Made by a program: the position numbers and the translations under genes
Shown here: positions 1 to 4,683 of the stretch, in pieces
How the letters are laid out: every line of letters starts with the position of its first letter
How positions within the stretch are numbered: the stretch's first letter is position 1
From: an uncultured Gammaproteobacteria bacterium
GTDB taxonomy: Bacteria; Pseudomonadota; Gammaproteobacteria; Ga0077536
NCBI GenBank assembly: GCA_903866355.1
Contig: CAIPNE010000579.1
Location: forward strand, 1-5,609
Direction of reading: 5' to 3'
Length of the DNA: 5,609 nt
The notes under the pieces: model-generated
What the model was told of the DNA's origin: nothing
Seen by the model: the letters and a program-made list of their open reading frames with translations, nothing else
Databases searched by the model: none

Positions 1-492
1 CCCTGGGAAACCTTGGTCCTGGCCACGGTGTTGTATGTCGTGCTGCCGCTGTTGGCGGGTATGGCCACGCGCAAGGTGCTGGCAAACACTGGACCGGCCG
101 CCGTCAACGCCTTGGTTGCCCGGCTCAAACCTTGGTCGATGGTGGGCTTAATTGCCACCGTCATTCTGTTGTTCGGGTTCCAAGCCGAAACCATCATCGC
201 CCAACCCGCCGTGATCGGCTTGATCGCGGTGCCGCTGATCCTGCAGACCTACGGTATTTTCTTCATCAGCTGGTGGGCTGCCAAATGGCTGAAACTGCCG
301 CACGAGGTGGCCGGCCCGGCCTGCCTGATTGGCACCTCAAATTTCTTTGAACTCGCAGTCGCCGTTGCCATCTCACTGTTCGGGCTTAAATCTGGCGCCG
401 CCTTGGCGACCGTCGTCGGGGTGTTAGTGGAAGTGCCGGTGATGCTCTCGCTGGTGGCCATGCTCAATGCTTGGAAACCGCGCGCAAGTTAG
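1..492 (+). CDS. acr3: ACR3-family arsenite efflux permease, C-terminal part (5' end outside window)
   Basis: This gene encodes an inner-membrane carrier that extrudes arsenite, As(III), from the cytoplasm. The frame is open from base 1 (first residues PWETLVLATV) and ends at TAG 490-492, leaving 163 residues. ACR3 proteins are usually about 350 residues with ten membrane helices, so roughly the last half is present. Five hydrophobic segments are visible, near residues 5-21, 46-62, 69-95, 106-127 and 130-156, matching TM6-TM10. The stretch GTSNFFELAVAVAISLFG is the family hallmark. Its Glu (residue 117 here) corresponds to the conserved TM9 glutamate reported as important in ACR3 proteins. 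The start codon lies outside, so an internal TTG or ATG should not be used. No arsR or arsC is visible; any ars partners would lie to the left. GC is about 60%, lower than the cco genes. The next gene is convergent, so transcription must stop in the following spacer. Confidence 0.93.
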   Translation, partial: PWETLVLATVLYVVLPLLAGMATRKVLANTGPAAVNALVARLKPWSMVGLIATVILLFGFQAETIIAQPAVIGLIAVPLILQTYGIFFISWWAAKWLKLPHEVAGPACLIGTSNFFELAVAVAISLFGLKSGAALATVVGVLVEVPVMLSLVAMLNAWKPRAS

Positions 493-527
493 TTGGCCAA
501 CTGCATTCAACCTGCCTGCGTAGGCAG
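491..527. repeat. Palindrome and hairpin at the 3' end of acr3
   Basis: A perfect 12-base palindrome, AGTTGGCCAACT (491-502), overlaps the acr3 stop codon. Ten bases later is a 6-bp perfect stem, CTGCCT/AGGCAG (512-517 and 522-527), with loop GCGT. An outer TCAAC/GTTGA pair (507-511, 535-539) could lengthen it imperfectly. No T-tract follows on either strand, so it lacks the classic intrinsic terminator shape. It may still protect the mRNA 3' end or assist factor-dependent termination. The pairing is seen directly; the role is inferred. Confidence 0.4.
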
Positions 528-814
528 AATAAGTGTTGACGACAGGGCCATTGAGGTCGCCGCGACAACGCGAAGGACGGTTCAAAAAATCGACGGGTGG
601 CAAAAGTGAGAACAATCCTCATTGCCTAATGTCGGACACTAGCAACGGGTTTACCCATGCCGCACCACAGGCCGACGAGTCGTGTGGACACCGTCCGCTG
701 CTTGGGACTGGAGACCGTGAATCGGGGCTTTGGGGGCCGGCAGGAGGACAGCGTCATGGCCGCTTCAAAGCGGCTGGTGGCCATCCTCAACGCCGCAGCT
801 TTGAGCCGATTCGA
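493..814. other. Gene-poor spacer between convergent acr3 and the safE-like gene
   Basis: These 322 bases separate two convergent stop codons (acr3 TAG at 490-492 and the safE-like TGA at 817-815). I see no tRNA, rRNA, CRISPR, insertion-sequence end or recognisable protein. The contents are short inverted repeats (491-527 and 756-784), a TTGACG at 536-541 without a matching -10 box, and a strong Shine-Dalgarno AGGAGG at 742-747 eight bases before ATG 756-758. The reading frame from that ATG stays open to 1067 but runs antisense through the end of the safE-like gene and matches nothing I know. Short open frames here (for example 533-829) lack ribosome-binding sites and family features. The spacer may hold relic sequence from whatever event brought acr3 and the cco genes together, but I cannot identify it. 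Confidence 0.6.
756..784. repeat. GC-rich inverted repeat downstream of the safE-like gene
   Basis: GCCGCTT (759-765) and AAGCGGC (768-774) form a perfect 7-bp stem around CA. An alternative outer pair, ATGGCC (756-761) and GGCCAT (779-784), can also form. On the minus strand it lies about 40-55 bases past the safE-like stop, a plausible place for the end of the cco transcript. No U-run follows on either strand, so an intrinsic terminator call is weak. Confidence 0.3.
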
Positions 815-1543
815 TCAGTTGATCGGTAGGCTGCCGCAGCCCAAGGCAGTCAGCAGGCCATGCGCGCCGGGTACCTGCATCAGCCACGGGGCAGACAGGG
901 TCAGTAGGCCCGCCAGCAGTACGAACAGGCCAGCCGCAGTGCGCCATGGCCCGCGCTGGTGCCATTGTCCCAGCCGTGCACCCGACCAAGTCAACGGCAC
1001 CATCACCGGCAGCGTACCCAGTCCAAAGGCCAGCATGGTCAGGGCACCCCGCGAAGCGCTGGCCTGAAACCAAGCGGCAGTGAGGACCGTGGCGCTGAGC
1101 CCGCAGGGCAGCCAGCCCCATAGCACCCCCGCGCCCAAGCGTTGCAGGCTGGTGTTGGCAGGGAGTAATTGCCGCTGCAGGGGTTGCAGCAGCCGGTAGG
1201 CGGCCTGTCCGGGGGCCGCGAGAAAGCCGAGTCGGCCGCAGCGATCGAGCAGGCGCAACGCGGCCAGGATCAGGACCACACCCACTGCGGCGCGCGACGC
1301 CAAGCCCAGCGCCGGTAGGCGTGCTGCGCTCACGATGCCGTGGCCAATGCCGCCGGCGATGGCCCCGGCAATGGTATAGCCGACGATACGTCCGAGGTTC
1401 GGTTCGAGCGCGGCCCGTAACCCCGTGCCGCGACTCATGGCCGGGAAAGCCGTGGCGATGCCGCCGCACATCGCCGCACAGTGCACCCCGCCGAGCAGGC
1501 CACTAAGCCCGGCGCTGCCAAGGACGAGCCAGTCAGGGTTCAT
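815..1543 (-). CDS. TauE/SafE-like (DsbD_2-type) membrane protein of the cco cluster
   Basis: This is a 242-residue integral membrane protein of the family annotated as sulfite exporter TauE/SafE, related to the transmembrane part of DsbD/CcdA. About six hydrophobic segments are visible. The N-terminal motif GGVHCAAMCGG (residues 18-28; His21, Cys22, Met25, Cys26) and GWLPCG (143-148, Cys147), followed by a long GALTMLAFGLGTLPVM segment, are typical of the ccoS-linked members. Substrate is unproven; the paired Cys/His/Met residues within membrane helices fit metal (copper) or thiol chemistry better than sulfite, which is my inference. The chosen start ATG 1543-1541 (MNPDWLVLG) overlaps the end of ccoS by 11 bases and begins just before the first helix. 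An upstream in-frame ATG at 1615 would add 24 charged residues lying wholly over ccoS, which looks unlikely. It is the last gene of the visible operon. In other proteobacteria such a gene often sits between ccoS and hemN or an fnr-type regulator; neither is present here. Confidence 0.85.
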   Translation of the reverse strand: MNPDWLVLGSAGLSGLLGGVHCAAMCGGIATAFPAMSRGTGLRAALEPNLGRIVGYTIAGAIAGGIGHGIVSAARLPALGLASRAAVGVVLILAALRLLDRCGRLGFLAAPGQAAYRLLQPLQRQLLPANTSLQRLGAGVLWGWLPCGLSATVLTAAWFQASASRGALTMLAFGLGTLPVMVPLTWSGARLGQWHQRGPWRTAAGLFVLLAGLLTLSAPWLMQVPGAHGLLTALGCGSLPIN

Positions 1544-1706
1544 GGCGGGGCGTGCTCCGGGTTTCGCACGGGTCCTCGGCGAGAATATCCAGCGGCGGGG
1601 TGTCGAGGTCGTCAAACTGCCCGCTGCGCACCGCCCAAAAAAACGCCCAGATGGCCGACGCCAGCAGCAGCAAGCTCAGCGGGATCAGCAGCAGCAAAAT
1701 GATCAT
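1533..1706 (-). CDS. ccoS: cbb3-type oxidase assembly protein CcoS (FixS)
   Basis: CcoS is a very small inner-membrane protein needed for insertion of the redox cofactors (heme b and Cu of the binuclear centre) into the cbb3 catalytic subunit. The product is 57 residues: a single hydrophobic helix (about residues 2-24, rich in Leu) followed by the family signature FFWAVRSGQFDDLDTPP (22-38) and a short acidic cytoplasmic tail. The length is typical. ATG 1706-1704 overlaps the TGA of ccoI (1705-1703) in an ATGA junction, with no Shine-Dalgarno sequence just upstream, so translation is probably coupled to ccoI. The frame can be extended upstream to 1847, but that part lies over ccoI and reads as arginine/proline-rich shadow sequence. 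Its last codons overlap the start of the safE-like gene. Confidence 0.93.
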   Translation of the reverse strand: MIILLLLIPLSLLLLASAIWAFFWAVRSGQFDDLDTPPLDILAEDPCETRSTPRHEP

Positions 1707-4189
1707 GCTGGGCCGGTCCGCGTGAGACGCAGGGCGTTGAGGGTGACGGTCAGGGAGGAGACAACCATCGCCAGCGCGGCCATCCACGGCGTGACCTGCC
1801 CAGTGGCCGCCAGCGGTAGGGCGAGCAGGTTGTAGCCGACGGCCCAAGCCAAATTCTGCTGGATGATGCGCTGGGTGCGACGGGCGAGCGCCACCGCGTC
1901 GGGGACACGCTGCAGGGAGGCCTGGGTCAGCACGAAATCGGCCGCCTGCTGGGCCAGCGGGGCGCCCTCGGCCATGACAAAAGAGACATTGGCGCCGGCC
2001 AGCACGGGTGCATCGTTGAGGCCGTCGCCGACCATGGCCACGATACGGCCCTGTGCCTGCAGCGTCCGCACGCGGTCGAGCTTGTCGGCCGGCGACAGGC
2101 GGCCCGCGAAATCGGCCAGGCCAAAACGGGCGGCGAAGGTGCCGACGGTGCGCTCGTCATCGCCGCTGTACAGGTGCAACCGCAGGCCGCTGGCTGACAG
2201 CTGGGCAAGCACCTGGCGTGCATCGCTGCGGGCGGTTTCGCGCAATTCAAAACGCGCTAGGGGCTGCGCTCCATCGCCGAGCCAGAGCGCGCCGTCATCG
2301 CCTCGACCGGCGGCGAACGGTGCGGTTCCCAAGCGCAGGCGCCGCGACTCAATCTCCCCCTCAATGCCCTGGCCGGGATATTCCTGCACGCCGGTGGCGG
2401 TCCGCGTGATCGGCACCTCGGTGAAAGCACTGGCGATGGGATGGCGGCTGTCGCGTTCCAGTGCGGCGGCCAGCGACAGCGCCTCTTCGCCGGAGCTGCC
2501 ACTGTGCGTGCTGATCGATGCGATCTCCATTTGGCCGGTGCTGACGGTGTAGGTCTTGTCGAACACCAAATCAGTGGCCTGCGACAGCGCGTCTTCTCGG
2601 AAACTGCCACTGCACAGGCTGATCGATGCGATCTCCATTTGGCCAGTGCTCAGGGTGCCGGTCTTGTCGAACACCAGATCCGTGACCTGCGCGAGCGTCT
2701 CCAGCGCATCGGGGCGGGTGGCGAGCACACCGATGCGAGCCAAGTGTCCATGCGCGGCTGCCAGCGCCGCGGGCACCGACAGCGACAGCGCGCAGGGACA
2801 ACTGATGACCAGTACACAGAGCAGCACTTCGAACGCACGCTCGGGCGCGATGAAGTGCCACCTCGCATAAACCAGCACTGCGGTGAACAGCAGGGCCAGC
2901 ACGAACCAGCCGGCTACTTGGTCGGCGAGGCGGGCGACACGGGGTCGATGGGCTTGGGCCTGCTCCACGAGCCGCGTCAGTGTCGACAAGCGCGTGGCGG
3001 GGCCGATGCCGGTCACGCGCAGACGCACGGGTTGATCTAGGCACAAGGTGCCGGCATAGACCACGGTGCCGGGCTGGCGGGTGACCGCGCGCGATTCGCC
3101 CGTCAGCAAGGCTTCGGAAAAACTCGCGGGCGCCTCCAGCAGTTGACCATCGGCGGGCAAGGCGTCACCCGCCGCGACGCGCGCGATGTCACCGACCGCC
3201 AGCCGCGCCAGCGGCACGGTCTCGCTGCTGCCATCGGGCCGTTCGCGCGTCGCCAGCGCGGGGCAGGCCTGTGCCAGCGTATCGACCTGCGCGCTGGCCA
3301 TGGCGCGGGCGCGCTGCTCAAGCAGTCTGGCCAGCAGCAGCAAGAACACGAACATCACCGCGGTGTCGTACCAAACCTGCGGGCCGCCGCGCAGCGTCTC
3401 GATAACGCTGCCGCCCCACGCGAGCAGCATGCCGCTGGCGACTAGGGTGTCCATGCCCAAACGCCGGCCGCGGCATTCGCGCCAAGCACCTTCGAGAAAA
3501 GGCCAGCCGGCATAAAACACCACCGGCGTGGATATGAGAAAGGTAATCCAGCGCAGGAAATCGCGCGTGGGGAGCGGCATCTGTCCACGGACATCGAAGT
3601 AGAGCGCTTCGGCGAACATCATTGCCTGCAGGCTGGCGAGGCCAGCCAGTCCTAGGCGCAGCAGCCAGCGACGCCGTTCGGCGCGGCGGGCGCGCTCCAC
3701 CGCCTCGCCCCGCGCAAGACCCGGCCGGTAGCCCAACGCGGCCAAGCGCTGGAGAGGCCGGGACAGGCACGTGACGGCGGGGTCCCACCGCAGCCGGATG
3801 CGGCCGGTGATAGCGTTCGCGCTGACTTCCAAAATACCGGGTTCCTGCCGCAGGGCGCGGTCGATCAGCCAAGCGCAGGCCGCGCAGCGCATGCCATCGG
3901 TGACCAGCGTAATCTCGCGCCCCCCGGGCACCTCGCGGGCTTGTCCCTGTTGGACCTCTTCGCGATCCCAAGCGGAAAGGTCACTGGCTAACAGTGCCAC
4001 GCGCCCGCCCTGCTCGCTGCGCAGTCGGTAGTAATCGCCCAACTGCGCATCGTGAATCCAGCCGGCCGCCGCCGCGCAGCCGTTGCAGCAGAAGCTGCGG
4101 TTTTCGCCCTCGAACACCCGCTGCGGGGCAGGCGTGGGCAGCGCCTCGCCGCAGTGATAGCAACGACCGCGGGGCGCGGTGCCGCTCAA
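1703..4189 (-). CDS. ccoI: Copper-exporting P1B-type ATPase CcoI (FixI) with a duplicated phosphorylation-site segment
   Basis: CcoI moves Cu(I) across the inner membrane using ATP, for cbb3 oxidase maturation. The 828-residue protein shows, in order: an N-terminal Cys cluster (Cys10, Cys13, then CCNGC at 34-38); an HMA domain with GMRCAAC (99-105); about eight helices (near 174-195, 211-232, 244-266, 272-291, 425-445, 454-478, 776-796, 800-820); the actuator motif TGES (363-366); the transmembrane Cu motif CPC (464-466); phosphorylation motif DKTGT (Asp508); HP (583-584); GDGLNDAP (721-728); and C-terminal YN (786-787) and MVVSS (808-812). All core catalytic elements are intact. The anomaly is a direct repeat, residues 501-536 and 537-572, whose second copy reads DKTYT (Asp544). 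I place the start at TTG 4189-4187, which overlaps the ccoH stop (TTGA) and lies nine residues before the first Cys. The upstream ATG at 4291 would overlap ccoH by about 100 bases with low-complexity sequence. No clear Shine-Dalgarno site; coupling to ccoH is likely. Confidence 0.93.
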   Translation of the reverse strand: MSGTAPRGRCYHCGEALPTPAPQRVFEGENRSFCCNGCAAAAGWIHDAQLGDYYRLRSEQGGRVALLASDLSAWDREEVQQGQAREVPGGREITLVTDGMRCAACAWLIDRALRQEPGILEVSANAITGRIRLRWDPAVTCLSRPLQRLAALGYRPGLARGEAVERARRAERRRWLLRLGLAGLASLQAMMFAEALYFDVRGQMPLPTRDFLRWITFLISTPVVFYAGWPFLEGAWRECRGRRLGMDTLVASGMLLAWGGSVIETLRGGPQVWYDTAVMFVFLLLLARLLEQRARAMASAQVDTLAQACPALATRERPDGSSETVPLARLAVGDIARVAAGDALPADGQLLEAPASFSEALLTGESRAVTRQPGTVVYAGTLCLDQPVRLRVTGIGPATRLSTLTRLVEQAQAHRPRVARLADQVAGWFVLALLFTAVLVYARWHFIAPERAFEVLLCVLVISCPCALSLSVPAALAAAHGHLARIGVLATRPDALETLAQVTDLVFDKTGTLSTGQMEIASISLCSGSFREDALSQATDLVFDKTYTVSTGQMEIASISTHSGSSGEEALSLAAALERDSRHPIASAFTEVPITRTATGVQEYPGQGIEGEIESRRLRLGTAPFAAGRGDDGALWLGDGAQPLARFELRETARSDARQVLAQLSASGLRLHLYSGDDERTVGTFAARFGLADFAGRLSPADKLDRVRTLQAQGRIVAMVGDGLNDAPVLAGANVSFVMAEGAPLAQQAADFVLTQASLQRVPDAVALARRTQRIIQQNLAWAVGYNLLALPLAATGQVTPWMAALAMVVSSLTVTLNALRLTRTGPA
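2474..2689 (-). repeat. In-frame 108-bp tandem duplication covering the ccoI phosphorylation motif
   Basis: Two adjacent 108-base units, 2582-2689 (first in reading direction) and 2474-2581 (second), encode 36 residues each and abut without a gap. By hand alignment they match at 91 of 108 bases and 28 of 36 residues. Identical runs include 27 bases (2510-2536 with 2618-2644) and 17 bases (2552-2568 with 2660-2676). Unit 1 begins QVTDLVFDKTGTLSTG and unit 2 QATDLVFDKTYTVSTG. Similarity stops at the unit ends: the sequence before unit 1 (LETLA) and after unit 2 (LAAALE) joins as expected for an ordinary CcoI once one unit is removed. Twelve codons differ, eight changing the amino acid. Confidence 0.95.
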
Positions 4190-4683
4190 GATCCAAATAG
4201 CGCGGGCTGCAGCAGTGCGGCCTGCTGACCCCGCAGCAGCCGGCCCTTGAGTCGCCAGCTGCCATCTGGCGCCTCTAGCTCCAGAATCCAATCACTGCGG
4301 TTGTCAGGTGCGCCCTCCCCCTGCCAGCCTCGTTCGGTGGGCTGCAGGTCCTGCAGGATATCTTTGGCCGCGCGCGCGGGATGCGCGGCATGCAGGTGCA
4401 GTGGCTGGCTGCGATCGAAGCGGCCGGTCGCAGGCAACACTTCAATCCGCGTGCCGTCGAGGCGCAAAACGGCGCTGAGCCCCTGCTGTGCGGCGCGTTC
4501 ATCGGCGCTGACATCGCTCAGCTGTATCTGGGCGGTGTGGTGTACCTCGTCGATGACCGCATCGTCGCCGCCGGTGCGCTGGGCTTGGACCAATAGCGCG
4601 ATGCTGGCCGCGACCGCCGCTGCCGGCAACAGGACGATGAGCCAGACCATGGGTTCGCGCCAGGTGGGGCGCGGCGCGCTCAT
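4186..4683 (-). CDS. ccoH: cbb3 oxidase assembly protein CcoH (FixH family)
   Basis: CcoH is a small membrane-anchored factor that binds cbb3 oxidase assembly intermediates and stabilises the complex. The product is 165 residues, a usual length: a short basic N-terminus (PRPTWREP), one membrane helix at about residues 12-34, and a periplasmic beta-rich domain. The C-terminal part has the family pattern LHLHAAHPARAAKDI, then a tryptophan-containing strand and an APDGSWRLKGRL strand. Just after the helix, many FixH proteins have a DDYYK-like stretch; here the equivalent region reads IDEVHHTAQIQ, so this is a divergent version, and the assignment rests on the overall pattern plus position between ccoG and ccoI. 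ATG 4683-4681 overlaps the ccoG stop (ATGA); its TGA overlaps the proposed TTG start of ccoI. No Shine-Dalgarno sequence is evident, which supports translational coupling. Confidence 0.87.
   Translation of the reverse strand: MSAPRPTWREPMVWLIVLLPAAAVAASIALLVQAQRTGGDDAVIDEVHHTAQIQLSDVSADERAAQQGLSAVLRLDGTRIEVLPATGRFDRSQPLHLHAAHPARAAKDILQDLQPTERGWQGEGAPDNRSDWILELEAPDGSWRLKGRLLRGQQAALLQPALFGS

Noticed and set aside
536..564. Possible promoter starting TTGACG at 536-541
   Set aside because: No acceptable -10 sequence about 17 bases downstream and no gene positioned to use it convincingly.
811..824. GATCA-GT-TGATC inverted repeat at the safE-like stop as a terminator or FNR-type operator
   Set aside because: The stem is only 5 bp with no T-tract, the spacing does not match an FNR box (TTGAT-N4-ATCAA), and it sits at a gene end rather than a promoter.
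533..829. Plus-strand 98-residue open frame in the spacer
   Set aside because: No ribosome-binding site, no recognisable protein, low-complexity polar composition, and it overlaps the safE-like stop.
765..1469. Minus-strand open frame of 234 residues inside the safE-like gene, in another frame
   Set aside because: It is Arg/Gly/Pro-rich with no family pattern, while the overlapping frame encodes an obvious membrane protein with conserved motifs.
1707..1847. Upstream extension of ccoS to 104 residues
   Set aside because: The extension overlaps the ccoI C-terminus, is not hydrophobic, and the ATGA junction gives a 57-residue protein of normal CcoS form.
1863..2552. Long plus-strand open frame (229 residues) opposite ccoI
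   Set aside because: It is antisense to well-conserved ccoI motifs, is Arg/Ser/Ala-rich and has no recognisable domain. Such shadow frames are expected in high-GC DNA.
2474..2689. Explaining the ccoI repeat as a simple assembly or polymerase stutter artefact
   Set aside because: The units differ at 17 of 108 bases, so it is not an exact copy error. A chimera of two strain variants cannot be fully excluded without reads, but the degenerate DKTYT copy makes it less likely.
4190..4291. Upstream ATG start for ccoI giving 862 residues
   Set aside because: The added 34 residues lie wholly over ccoH, are Ala/Gly/Arg-rich and precede the normal CcoI N-terminus; the TTG overlapping the ccoH stop gives the expected beginning.
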